Of a stretch of 64,000 nt of DNA, positions 49,155 through 58,730 are shown piece by piece. The translations under genes and the position numbers were made by a program. The stretch is from positions 424,089 to 488,088 of the forward strand of contig PGZM01000001.1 in the NCBI GenBank assembly GCA_002841395.1. The letters run 5' to 3'. How positions within the stretch are numbered: the stretch's first letter is position 1; the number at the start of each line of letters is the position of its first letter. Below the pieces are notes generated by a model, which ran no database searches, was not told where the DNA came from, and was given only the letters and a program-made list of their open reading frames with translations. The DNA comes from Firmicutes bacterium HGW-Firmicutes-9 (GTDB lineage Bacteria > Bacillota > Clostridia > Christensenellales > CAG-138).

Positions 49155-49868
49155 ATGCTTACCATCGAACATCTGACCAAATCCTACGGCGGCAACGTGA
49201 AAGCCGTAGACGACCTCAGCCTGACCGTGATGCCGGGGGACATCTACGGGTTCATCGGGCACAACGGCGCGGGCAAGACCACGACGCTGCGCGCGGTTGC
49301 GGGCATTCTTTCGTTTGACAGCGGCGAAATCCGCATCAACGGCAAAAACATTGCAACCGACCCCATCGAATGCAAGCAACAGATGGCGTATATTCCCGAC
49401 AACCCGGATCTCTACGAACATCTGACGGGGATCCAGTACCTGAACTTTGTTGCGGACATCTACGGCGTGAGTGCATCCGACCGCGACGAGCGCATCAAAA
49501 AGTATGCCGACGCGTTTGAGATGACGCCGCGGCTCAACGATCTTATCGGCAGCTGTTCCCACGGCATGAAGCAGAAGATCGCGGTGATCTCTGCGCTGAT
49601 TCACGATCCGAAGCTGTTGCTGCTCGACGAGCCGTTTGTGGGTCTCGATCCGAAGGCCGCGCACACGCTCAAAACCTTTATGGCGGAGCTTTGTGCAAAC
49701 GGCAGCGCGATCTTCTTTTCCACGCACGTGCTGGAAGTGGCGGAGAAACTCTGCAACAAGATCGCCATCATCAAGGGCGGCAAGTTGATTGCAGCCGGCG
49801 ACATGGATAAGGTGAAGGGTGACGCTTCGCTGGAAACGCTGTTCCTGGAGTTGATCGACAATGCGTGA
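49155..49868 (+). CDS. ABC transporter ATP-binding protein
   Basis: Walker A GHNGAGKTT, LLLLDEPFVGLDP; SD aaggag. Confidence 0.95.
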   Translation: MLTIEHLTKSYGGNVKAVDDLSLTVMPGDIYGFIGHNGAGKTTTLRAVAGILSFDSGEIRINGKNIATDPIECKQQMAYIPDNPDLYEHLTGIQYLNFVADIYGVSASDRDERIKKYADAFEMTPRLNDLIGSCSHGMKQKIAVISALIHDPKLLLLDEPFVGLDPKAAHTLKTFMAELCANGSAIFFSTHVLEVAEKLCNKIAIIKGGKLIAAGDMDKVKGDASLETLFLELIDNA

Positions 49869-51456
49869 ACTTTGGATTCTGACAAAACTGCAGCTCAGCG
49901 CTCTCTTCGGGATTAATAAGATTCGTCACATGCGTAATTCCGACGAGAAGAAGATCGGCAAACGATCGCTGGGCTCGCTGATTGCAATGGTCGTCGCGAT
50001 GGGCTATATGTCCGTGTTTTACAGCTATATGCTCGCGCGTGCATTCCAAATGTTCGATACGCTGCCCACGCTGCTTGGCATCATGGCGGCGGCGAGCAGC
50101 ATGCTGATCTTGATGTTCTCGATCTTCGAGACAAAAGGCGTGCTCTTCGGCTTTGGCGATTTTGACATCGTCATGAGCTGGCCGGTCAGCGTGCGTTCCG
50201 TTGCGGCAAGCCGCGTGCTCAACATGTACGCGTATAACTTTGTCTACGCGTTTCTGCTGCTGCTGCCCGCCGGTGTGATCTATGCGATCATGGCGGCGCC
50301 GCCGCTCTGGTTCTATCCGCTGTTTCTTGTTTTGATTCTTTTGTTGCCTGCGCTGCCAACCATCGTCGGCGCCCTGCTGGGCACGGTGCTGACGGTTTTC
50401 ACCGCGCGCATGAAGAAGAACAGCCTCCTGAACGTCGCGCTGCAGATGGTGCTCGTCTTTGGGATCATGTTCCTTTCGATGAGAAGCGGATATGCGTTTG
50501 ATAATCCGTCGCAGCTTGCGAGCGTCGGAACCGCGATCAATGCGCAGATTGCGAGCATGTATCCGCCGGCGCAGTGGTTCCAAAGCGCGCTGTCAGAAGG
50601 ATCGATGATTTCGATTCTGTGGCTTGTGCTGACCACGCTTGCGACGGTTTCGCTCTTGATCTTCTGGCTTGGCAAGAACTTCGTCTCGATCAACTCGCGC
50701 ATCAAGAGCAAGCCGCGCGGCGAGACATTTGTCATGCGGCGGCAGGCGCATTCCACGAAGAGCGCAGCGCTGTTTTCGCGTGAGTTTAAGCGGTATCTCA
50801 GCTCCAGTCTCTATGTCGTCAACACGGCATTCGGCAATGTGATGATGATCATCGCGGCTGTGGTGTTGATGGTGAAGGCGGACGCAGTGCTGCAATATCT
50901 GGAAATGCCGGAGCTAAAGTCGCTGCCCGCGCTGGCGCCGTTTGTATTCGGCTGGATGGTATCTATGGCGTCTACGACCACAAGCGCCATCTCGATGGAA
51001 GGCAAGTCGCTCTGGATTATCAAGAGCCTGCCGGTTTCCGCAAAGGAATGGCTGGCGGCTAAGCTGAAGGTGACGCTGGTTCTCGCGATTCCGAGCATCC
51101 TCATCAGCGCCACGTTGACAGCAATCGGTCTCAAATCGAGCCTGATGGAAACTGTTTGGCTGTACCTGCTGCCGATGGCCTACATCTTTGCGTTCGGTGT
51201 GTTTGGGCTTTGGCTCAACATCCGCATGCCGCGCATGGACTGGGTCAGCGAAGCGGAGGCGATCAAACAGGGCGGCGCAACCATGGTTTCCGTGTTCGTC
51301 GGCATGGCGGCGGGCTTTGCGCCCGCAATCCTCGTCGGGCTGACGGGCAGCGCGCTCATCGCGCCGATCATGTTCGTTGTTCTGGTCGTCATGGCGATTC
51401 TCATGTGGGGTTCGCTGGTGCGCAGCGGAGAAACGCGCATGCTCAAACTGCATTAA
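49861..51456 (+). CDS. ABC-2-type exporter permease
   Basis: 531 aa multi-TM, 8-nt overlap with ATPase gene. Confidence 0.85.
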   Translation: MRELWILTKLQLSALFGINKIRHMRNSDEKKIGKRSLGSLIAMVVAMGYMSVFYSYMLARAFQMFDTLPTLLGIMAAASSMLILMFSIFETKGVLFGFGDFDIVMSWPVSVRSVAASRVLNMYAYNFVYAFLLLLPAGVIYAIMAAPPLWFYPLFLVLILLLPALPTIVGALLGTVLTVFTARMKKNSLLNVALQMVLVFGIMFLSMRSGYAFDNPSQLASVGTAINAQIASMYPPAQWFQSALSEGSMISILWLVLTTLATVSLLIFWLGKNFVSINSRIKSKPRGETFVMRRQAHSTKSAALFSREFKRYLSSSLYVVNTAFGNVMMIIAAVVLMVKADAVLQYLEMPELKSLPALAPFVFGWMVSMASTTTSAISMEGKSLWIIKSLPVSAKEWLAAKLKVTLVLAIPSILISATLTAIGLKSSLMETVWLYLLPMAYIFAFGVFGLWLNIRMPRMDWVSEAEAIKQGGATMVSVFVGMAAGFAPAILVGLTGSALIAPIMFVVLVVMAILMWGSLVRSGETRMLKLH

Positions 51457-51472
51457 CGATTTATAGAGTGAC

Positions 51473-51509
51473 AAAAAACATCCCGCGGGAGATCCGCGGG
51501 ATGTTTTTT
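51473..51509 (+). terminator. Rho-independent terminator (bidirectional)
   Basis: AAAAAACATCCCGCGG-gagat-CCGCGGGATGTTTTTT. Confidence 0.88.
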
Positions 51510-51546
51510 GTCAGATTTGTTTGTTGTTTTCCAAGATTTTTCGCGC

Positions 51547-53238
51547 TTACTCGCGTTCCATCTCGTCGCTGATGGCGTTGATCTTATTCGTGGCGTTGTG
51601 AAGTTCGCGGTTGCTTCTGCCCTTGCTGGAGCGGATGATGTCGACGAGACGCTCCAATGCGACAAGCAACTGCTGATATGCGCTGCCTTGCTTGCTTTCC
51701 CAATGCGGCTGTGGTTCGCCGCGCAGTTTCTTGTCTGGATAGTGCTTCGGCGGGCGCGTCTCTGCGACTTCTTTCTGCGGCGTGCGATCACGAGTACGTT
51801 CGGCAAGCGGTACTGCCTTGGCTTCAAACAAATACTTGTTGGCGGCCAAATCGTAGACTGATCCACTGTAAGGCGAGGTAGTGTCGAGACCGAATTCGTT
51901 TTTCAGGCGATTGGCGAACAGATCGCAAACCTCGCTTTCGCCGTGGTTGACGAACACGCGGCGCGGCTTGGGCGAAAAGTGCGTCGCCCACTTGATCAGC
52001 ATGTTCACATCTGCGTGACCGCTGATGCCGGGCAGCTGCTTGATCTCCGCGTTGACACGGATGGTCTCGCCGAAGAGTTTGACTTTCTCTGCGCCTTCGA
52101 GTATTGCGCGTCCCAGCGTACCGGGTGCCTGAAATCCGACGAATAGAATCGTATTGGCGGTGTTCCACAGACCGTGCTTAAGGTGATGCTTGATTCTGCC
52201 TGCTTCGCACATGCCGCTGGCGGAGATGATCACCTTTGGTCGGGTATCGGTGTTGATCGCCATGGATTCCTTGCTGGTCTCGGTCGCGGTGAGGCCGGGA
52301 AATGCGATGGGGTTGATGCCCTTGTCGACAAATGCGCGGGCTTCCGCGTCATAACAAAATTCTGCGTTTTCCAGATAGATGCGTGTGGCGGCGTTGGCAA
52401 GCGGGCTATCGACAAACACGGGGAAATTATCGTGCCCGCGCAGCATGCGCGCATCCTTGATCTGGCGGATGAAGTACAAGAGCTCCTGCGTGCGGCCAAC
52501 CGCAAAGGAGGGCACGATCACGCTGCCGCCGCGGTCAAACGTCTTCTGCAGTACGTCCGCAAGCGCTTGCGCATAATCCGGCGGCGCATCATGCACGCGG
52601 TCGCCGTAGGTGGACTCGATCATGATATAATCCGCTTCGTCGACCAGCGAAGGATCGCGCAGCAGCGGCAGATTGACGTTTCCGATATCGCCAGAGAACA
52701 CCATCTTTCTCTTTTCGCCGTCCTCGTCGATCCAAACCTCGATGTAGGAGGAACCGAGAAGGTGGCCCGCATCGGTGAAACGCACATCGATGCCGTCGAA
52801 CAGATGAAACTTATCATCGTATTTGTGCGGCACAAACTGCTTCAGGATACCTTCCGCGTCTTTCATCTCGTAGAGCGGAATGTAGGGCTTCTCGCCGCTG
52901 CGCGCGCCCTTGCGGTTGCGCCATTCGGCTTCAAACTCCTGAATATGCGCGCTGTCGCGCAGCATGATTTCGCATAGATTGCACGTTGGCTTTGTGGCAT
53001 GCACCGCGCCTTTGAAACCGTTTTTATACAGCAGCGGCAGTAGCCCTGAGTGGTCCATATGCGCGTGCGTAAGCAGCACCGCGTCGATTTCGCCCGGCAG
53101 CGTTGGCAGAGACGCGTTTTGATAGAAGTCCTTGCCCTGCTCCATGCCATAGTCGATGAGGATGCGTTTACCGCAGATTTCGAGGTAAGTACAGCTGCCT
53201 GTAACCTCGTGATCCGCGCCGATAAAGGTGACTTTCAT
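51547..53238 (-). CDS. MBL-fold beta-CASP metallohydrolase (predicted RNA exonuclease-like)
   Basis: LLTHAHMDHSGLLPLL; IMIESTYGDR; PSFAVGRTQELLYFI; GMCEAGRIKHHLK; ISGHADVNMLI. Confidence 0.92.
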   Translation of the reverse strand: MKVTFIGADHEVTGSCTYLEICGKRILIDYGMEQGKDFYQNASLPTLPGEIDAVLLTHAHMDHSGLLPLLYKNGFKGAVHATKPTCNLCEIMLRDSAHIQEFEAEWRNRKGARSGEKPYIPLYEMKDAEGILKQFVPHKYDDKFHLFDGIDVRFTDAGHLLGSSYIEVWIDEDGEKRKMVFSGDIGNVNLPLLRDPSLVDEADYIMIESTYGDRVHDAPPDYAQALADVLQKTFDRGGSVIVPSFAVGRTQELLYFIRQIKDARMLRGHDNFPVFVDSPLANAATRIYLENAEFCYDAEARAFVDKGINPIAFPGLTATETSKESMAINTDTRPKVIISASGMCEAGRIKHHLKHGLWNTANTILFVGFQAPGTLGRAILEGAEKVKLFGETIRVNAEIKQLPGISGHADVNMLIKWATHFSPKPRRVFVNHGESEVCDLFANRLKNEFGLDTTSPYSGSVYDLAANKYLFEAKAVPLAERTRDRTPQKEVAETRPPKHYPDKKLRGEPQPHWESKQGSAYQQLLVALERLVDIIRSSKGRSNRELHNATNKINAISDEMERE

Positions 53239-53301
53239 TCGATTGACCCTTCCATACTTGATATATTTCCAGATGCATTTCAGAATGCAGACGAGGATGC
53301 G

Positions 53302-54750
53302 TTACGAAAGTGGATACGTGGCGATCGCCTGTAACAGCGCGTCATACAGATTGGTGTTTTCATAATTGCCTGCGAAAAATTCAGAGCCCACGCCGATGGC
53401 ATAGACAGGCACATCAATGCCCGTGTGCCCGCCGGAACCGAACCGGACGCCCGCCCGCGCTGCTACAAGGTCGATGCAGGCTGTGGTGATCGGCTCATAA
53501 GTTCCATATTCTTCGTCGTTGTTGCCGGGTCTGTTTTGATAAAACGTCTTTATATAGGCTTCCTTTAGTAGCGCAGTCTCGTCATCCGTCAGGTTGTCCA
53601 GACCGAATGCGCTGGCAAACAGCGGAAGCGCTTCTTCAAACGGTGTCTTGGCAGCGAGGCACTCCTGCACCAGCGTGTTGTCAGAGATGTCGCTGGAAAT
53701 GATTTGCTTTAGCAGTGCGGTTCGATCGCCCGCGGTTAAGCTAACGTCGCCCGTTTCATGATCCGCGGTGACGAGAATCAGCGTCTCTTGCGGGTGCTGC
53801 GCGTAGAACGCAAGCGCGCTTTGAACTGCTTCGTCCATATCGATCAGCTCCGCAACAAACGATCCCGCGTCGTTATAATGGCAAAAATAGTCGACGCGTC
53901 CACCCTCGACCATCATGAAGAATCCATCGGGTGTGGTCAGACGTGCGATGGCAAGATCGGTCGCTTTTTTAAGCCAGTTTGCGCGCGCGCCGCCGTCGAT
54001 GGCGGGCAGCAGACCGTAATCGCCGAAGATAAGATTCGAAGAGAGGATGAGGTTTCCGTCTGTGGAAACAGGGGCTTCCTCGAACGAATGGATGAGCGTA
54101 TATCCGTTTTCCAGCGCGCGATCCGCAGCATCCGGCGTACTGTGGAACCCGCCGCCTGCGAAGAAATCGAACCCGCTGGCGAACAGGTCGTCCGTGATGG
54201 TGGCGTAGCTGCGGCGGGAATCGACATGCGCAAAGAATCCCGCAGGCGTTGCATGATCGAGTGAGACCGTCGTCAGAATGCCGATTTTTCGTCCGGCGTT
54301 GCGGAGCGCTTCGGCAATGGTTTCGATGCGGTTTTTATCAGAATCTAGGCCGAGATAGCCGTTGATTGTCTTTTTTCCGGTCGACATTGCGGTAGACGCC
54401 GCGGCGGAGTCGGTTACGCTGCCGTCGTAGCTGGCTGTTTTCTGACTGCCTTTTACGGGAAAATCGAGAAAACTAAGAGGCTTGCGCCCGCCCGCTACAA
54501 GCGCTTCGGATGTCGTCTGAATCTGTGCAGGACCCATGCCGTCTCCGATGAATAAAAAGATGTATTTCAGCTGTGGCTGCGGCACCGGCGTGATGAGGGC
54601 GGTTGCCTCAGGGGCATCGGTCGCGATCACGATCGGCTCGATCGACTGCGTGGCGGAAGGCGATGCACCGCGCGTGCAGCCAAGGCCCGCGAACATCAGG
54701 AGCGCGAGCAGCATCAGCGCAATTCGTTTGTATAGACGTATGGTCTGCAT
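53302..54750 (-). CDS. Alkaline phosphatase lipoprotein
   Basis: Lipobox FAGLGC; YIFLFIGDGMGPAQIQ; VTDSAAASTAMSTGKKT; VTADHETGD; GGHTGIDVPVYA. Confidence 0.94.
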   Translation of the reverse strand: MQTIRLYKRIALMLLALLMFAGLGCTRGASPSATQSIEPIVIATDAPEATALITPVPQPQLKYIFLFIGDGMGPAQIQTTSEALVAGGRKPLSFLDFPVKGSQKTASYDGSVTDSAAASTAMSTGKKTINGYLGLDSDKNRIETIAEALRNAGRKIGILTTVSLDHATPAGFFAHVDSRRSYATITDDLFASGFDFFAGGGFHSTPDAADRALENGYTLIHSFEEAPVSTDGNLILSSNLIFGDYGLLPAIDGGARANWLKKATDLAIARLTTPDGFFMMVEGGRVDYFCHYNDAGSFVAELIDMDEAVQSALAFYAQHPQETLILVTADHETGDVSLTAGDRTALLKQIISSDISDNTLVQECLAAKTPFEEALPLFASAFGLDNLTDDETALLKEAYIKTFYQNRPGNNDEEYGTYEPITTACIDLVAARAGVRFGSGGHTGIDVPVYAIGVGSEFFAGNYENTNLYDALLQAIATYPLS

Positions 54751-54765
54751 ACATCAATTCTAGCA
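54751..54765 (-). promoter_or_regulatory. Extended -10 promoter element immediately upstream of alkaline phosphatase ATG
   Basis: Minus strand TGC-TAGAAT-TGATGT-ATG. Confidence 0.5.
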
Positions 54766-54832
54766 CGATTTCCACAAGCATACAACTGGACGCGGACGCG
54801 CGCGGATGGTAAGATATCACTAGGCATAGCGT

Positions 54833-54904
54833 GCGTGTTACGTTGCAATAATTGTGGCTGTTTCGCGCTTGATATAGCGACCGCCACAATATGTAACGAA
54901 CACG
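54833..54904. repeat. Nested imperfect inverted repeat in the divergent phosphatase intergenic region
   Basis: GTGTTAC/GTAACgaACAC outer arms; ATTGTGGC (54851-54858) / GCCACAAT (54883-54890) perfect 8-bp arms; inner TCGC/GCGA. Confidence 0.6.
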
Positions 54905-54923
54905 GAAGGACACTCTTTCACGT

Positions 54924-56006
54924 ATGCGAAACCGGAAGCACGTTCTCGCGCTTTGTATTGTTGTATGTCTTTTTTCCTTCTTTACCGCCTGCAACGGCAA
55001 GCCTGCCGCACAGGAAGCCACGCCGGAGCGCAGAAGCGCGCAGGGCGAAAACGTCCCGCAGGCGCAAAGTGTAACAATTGCGCCGACGGCTGAGCCGACC
55101 GCAACCGCTGCGCCGACACCCGTTCCGACGCCGGAACCGACGGCCTTCACGATCGCTTGGATGAGCGATACACAGGCCTATACCGCCGCTGACAGCGATG
55201 TATTCGCCAGGATGACGCAATGGGTGCGCGACACGCAGGCGGAATATAATACCGTGCTCACCGTGCATACGGGAGACATCGTGTATAATGCCTATCGCGA
55301 ATACGAATGGCAAAACGGTGTTGCGGCATTCTCCAACCTGCCGGAGAATGTGCGGATTGTCACCTGTGCGGGCAATCATGACGAGCTGCCGGATTACGAT
55401 AAAAACACGCCGTATCTCGACATGCGACCGGACACGGATTTTGACCCCGCTCATGCTTTTGACGACAAGGGGTATAACTACTATACGACCTTTACAGCAG
55501 GCGGCATCCCGATCATCGTGTTCTCGCTTGCGTATGGAATGGAAGTCGACGCAACGGACTGGATCAACGAAGTGTGCAGAGAGTATGCGGATCACTATGC
55601 CATACTCGCCATGCACAACTACATGTTCCTCGGCGGCTATTCTTCGGTTGGCGAGCGGTTGATCGAGCGGGTCGTGAAGCAGTCGCCAAACGTGCGCCTC
55701 GTGCTTTGCGGACATGAGCGCGGCATGCAATATATGCCCGAAACGCTGGACGACGATGAAGACGGTACGCCGGATCGCACCGTGCACCAGATGATGATGA
55801 ACGTGCAGGACGACGCGACAAACGGTGTGGGATACCTGCGCCTGCTGCGGTTCGATCCGTCGGCGGATACCATCGAGGTGATCACGTATTCACCCGTGCT
55901 GGATCGCTATGGATACGAGGTTCCCGTCGGCGGGGATCGATTCGGTGGACAAAAGATATTGGAAGATGCGGGTCTGCGTGATTTTCTCACGCCGGACGCA
56001 ACATAA
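54924..56006 (+). CDS. Metallophosphoesterase lipoprotein (paralog of 37810-38883)
   Basis: Lipobox FFTAC; TP-rich linker; IAWMSDTQAY, VHTGDIVYN, CAGNHDE, CGHERG. Confidence 0.87.
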   Translation: MRNRKHVLALCIVVCLFSFFTACNGKPAAQEATPERRSAQGENVPQAQSVTIAPTAEPTATAAPTPVPTPEPTAFTIAWMSDTQAYTAADSDVFARMTQWVRDTQAEYNTVLTVHTGDIVYNAYREYEWQNGVAAFSNLPENVRIVTCAGNHDELPDYDKNTPYLDMRPDTDFDPAHAFDDKGYNYYTTFTAGGIPIIVFSLAYGMEVDATDWINEVCREYADHYAILAMHNYMFLGGYSSVGERLIERVVKQSPNVRLVLCGHERGMQYMPETLDDDEDGTPDRTVHQMMMNVQDDATNGVGYLRLLRFDPSADTIEVITYSPVLDRYGYEVPVGGDRFGGQKILEDAGLRDFLTPDAT

Positions 56007-56075
56007 GATACGGTAGAATACAGCAGACAGTAACAAAATGATTTTCAACGAATGATCGTTCAGGAGGGAAGATAA

Positions 56076-58616
56076 ATGAGTCCTGCAAACAGACCGGGCG
56101 GCAGATCGAGAAGAACCGTTTCCGGCGGAGGCAATGCCTATCGCCGCGGGAGCGGACTTGGCAGCGGCAGCGTCGGCGGAGGGCCACGCGGCTCTTCCGG
56201 TGGCTCTTTCGGCGGCGGCGGAGACCGCGGCGTTGGCGGCGGCGGATTGCTTGCCGTATTGCTCGCACTCCTAATCGGCGGAGCCGGAAACAACGGCAAC
56301 AACAAACGAGGCTGCCTCGGGAGAATCCTTGTGCTCGCGCTGATCGTCGTTGGCGCGGTGCTGCTGCTCAACATGTGCTCCGGCAATACGAGCGGCGGAT
56401 TTCTCGAAAGCCTGTTGGGCGATTACGCGACCACAACTTCGGATTCGGGGTTGAACACGGTCGATGGCACGGATTCGGGCAGCACGGGCTCCGGCAACTC
56501 GTTGTCCGATGCGCTTGGATCGCTCCTCGGCAACTACGGCAGCACGACAGGGCAGATTGCGCCCGCGTCCGGCTCGGACGAAGTGTATAAACCGCACGAG
56601 CCCGACAGAACGGTGGGTTCCGCCGCGCGCGAGAAGTATACGGACGTCGCCGCAGCGGAGAGTGTCACCGTGATGGTCTATATGTGCGGAACCGACCTTG
56701 AGAGCAAGAGCGGAATGGCGACCTCCGACCTCGAGGAAATGGTCAATGCGACGCTCGGCGACAACATCAACGTGATTTTGGAGACCGGTGGTGCCTCCAA
56801 CTGGCAAAACCAGATCGTCAAGAGCAACACCAATCAACGATACCGCATCAAACAGGGCGGACTTGAGACACTAAACGCAAAAGTCGGCAAGCGTTCGATG
56901 GTCGATCCGGATACGCTGGCAGATTTCATTCAGTTCAGCGCGAAGGAGTATCCGGCCGATCGCTACATGTTGATCCTTTGGGATCACGGCGGCGGATCGC
57001 TGACCGCGTTTGGTTATGACGAACTGTTCCCCGGCGATAGCATGAGCCTTGACGAAATCAATCAGGCGCTCAAAGACGGCGGCGTGCAGTTTGACATCAT
57101 CGGTTTCGACGCGTGCCTGATGGCGACGCTGGAGACCGCGCTGGTAACCGAGCAGTACAGCGACTATCTCCTCGCATCCGAGGCGGTAGAGCCCGGCACA
57201 GGCTGGTATTATACCAACTGGCTCTCAGCGCTTTCGGACAATCCCGCGCTGGATTCGCTCGATCTCGGTAAGCAGATCATCGACGACTATGTCAAGATGA
57301 GCGGCAACAGCCAGACGACGCTCTCGATGACCGATCTTGCGGAGCTGAACGGTACAGTTCCTTCAGCGTTCAAGGCGTTTTCTTCCTCCACAAGCGAGCT
57401 GATTGCGGGGGACGGCTATAATTCCGTAGCGAACGCGAGAAGCGGATCGCGCGATTTTTCGACCAGCAGCAAGATCAACCAGATCGACCTGATCCACTTT
57501 GCGGAAAACCTCGCAACGCCGGAGGCAACCGCGCTTGCGCAGACGCTCCGGGACGCGGTGAAATACAACCGCAACTCTACGAGCATCTCGCATGCAAACG
57601 GTCTTTCGATCTATTTCCCATATCAGTCGATGCGCAGCGTCAGCACCGCGATTGAAACCTACAACGCCATCGGACTGGACAAGAGCTATACCGAGTGTAT
57701 CAAGAGCTTTGCTTCGGTCACATCGGGCGGACAGGTCGCAAGCGGTTCGAGTGAGAACCCGCTCGGCACCCTGCTTGGTGACAACACCGGCAGCCTGCTG
57801 GGCTCGCTGCTTGGCGGATCGGCCACTAGCAGCGATGTTGCAAGCGGCTCGACGGACACGATCGCACAACTGCTCGATCTCTTCTTAAGCAACCGCAGCG
57901 TGGTGACAGGGGACAAGGACAGTAGTTGGGTGGATGAAGATCTCGTGCGCGGCTCGATCGCCGACTATCAGGCAAACAACGCGGGCTTTGCGAACATGAT
58001 GATCACATACAAGGGCGATGTGCCGACGCTGGTGCTCACCGAGGAACAGTGGAGCAGCGTGGTCACGCTGGAACAGAACGTCTATGTCGACGACGGCAGC
58101 GGTTATATCGACCTCGGCCTCGACAACGTTGCGGATTATGATGAAGACAACGACCTCATCATGGCGTATGACGGCACATGGATGTCCCTCAACGGTCAGA
58201 TCGTGGCGTACTACCTCATCAGTGAAGATCAGGTGGACGATAGCTATACGATTCTGGGACGCGTCCCCGCGATGCTGAACGGCACGCGTGTGAACATCAT
58301 CTTAGAATTCACGAACGAGAACCCCTACGGCGCGGTACTCGGTGCACAGTACGACTATGAAGCCACCGAGACGGACACTGTGATGAAGGGACTTGTCGAG
58401 ATCGTGGCGGGGGACAAGATCGACTTCCTCTGCGACTACTATAACTACGACGGTTCGTTTAACGACGCGTACTATCTCGGCGAACAGATGACGGCAACCG
58501 GAAGCTGGGAGATCGGCAACGCGCCGCTCGGCGACGGCGTCAACTGGGACATGGCCTATCGCATCACCGATATCTACGGAGGACAATACTGGACGCCGAC
58601 GGTGAAGAACTACTAA
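56076..58616 (+). CDS. Clostripain-family (C11) cysteine peptidase, membrane-anchored, Gly-rich N-terminus
   Basis: VTVMVYMCGTDLES; YMLILWDHGGGSLTAFGYDE (His); IIGFDACLMATLE (Cys); one TM after Gly-rich segment. Confidence 0.92.
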   Translation: MSPANRPGGRSRRTVSGGGNAYRRGSGLGSGSVGGGPRGSSGGSFGGGGDRGVGGGGLLAVLLALLIGGAGNNGNNKRGCLGRILVLALIVVGAVLLLNMCSGNTSGGFLESLLGDYATTTSDSGLNTVDGTDSGSTGSGNSLSDALGSLLGNYGSTTGQIAPASGSDEVYKPHEPDRTVGSAAREKYTDVAAAESVTVMVYMCGTDLESKSGMATSDLEEMVNATLGDNINVILETGGASNWQNQIVKSNTNQRYRIKQGGLETLNAKVGKRSMVDPDTLADFIQFSAKEYPADRYMLILWDHGGGSLTAFGYDELFPGDSMSLDEINQALKDGGVQFDIIGFDACLMATLETALVTEQYSDYLLASEAVEPGTGWYYTNWLSALSDNPALDSLDLGKQIIDDYVKMSGNSQTTLSMTDLAELNGTVPSAFKAFSSSTSELIAGDGYNSVANARSGSRDFSTSSKINQIDLIHFAENLATPEATALAQTLRDAVKYNRNSTSISHANGLSIYFPYQSMRSVSTAIETYNAIGLDKSYTECIKSFASVTSGGQVASGSSENPLGTLLGDNTGSLLGSLLGGSATSSDVASGSTDTIAQLLDLFLSNRSVVTGDKDSSWVDEDLVRGSIADYQANNAGFANMMITYKGDVPTLVLTEEQWSSVVTLEQNVYVDDGSGYIDLGLDNVADYDEDNDLIMAYDGTWMSLNGQIVAYYLISEDQVDDSYTILGRVPAMLNGTRVNIILEFTNENPYGAVLGAQYDYEATETDTVMKGLVEIVAGDKIDFLCDYYNYDGSFNDAYYLGEQMTATGSWEIGNAPLGDGVNWDMAYRITDIYGGQYWTPTVKNY

Positions 58617-58633
58617 AACAAACGCAAAGCAAC

Positions 58634-58665
58634 AAAGCACGCCGGAATTATCCGGCGTGCTTTTT
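58634..58665 (+). terminator. Rho-independent terminator
   Basis: AAAGCACGCCGGA-ATTA-TCCGGCGTGCTTTTT. Confidence 0.88.
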
Positions 58666-58694
58666 ACACGATATGTACTGAAGATACAAATCTA

Positions 58695-58723
58695 TTGACA
58701 CAAAACCGTCCAGCCGGTATAGT
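58695..58723 (+). promoter_or_regulatory. Near-consensus sigmaA promoter, -10 7 nt from ATG
   Basis: TTGACA-N17-TATAGT-AACTCGT-ATG. Confidence 0.75.
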
Positions 58724-58730
58724 AACTCGT

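Noticed and set aside
56100-56260. GC-rich ggcggc repeats
   Set aside because: Codon-level repeats of the Gly-rich tail rather than a mobile or regulatory repeat
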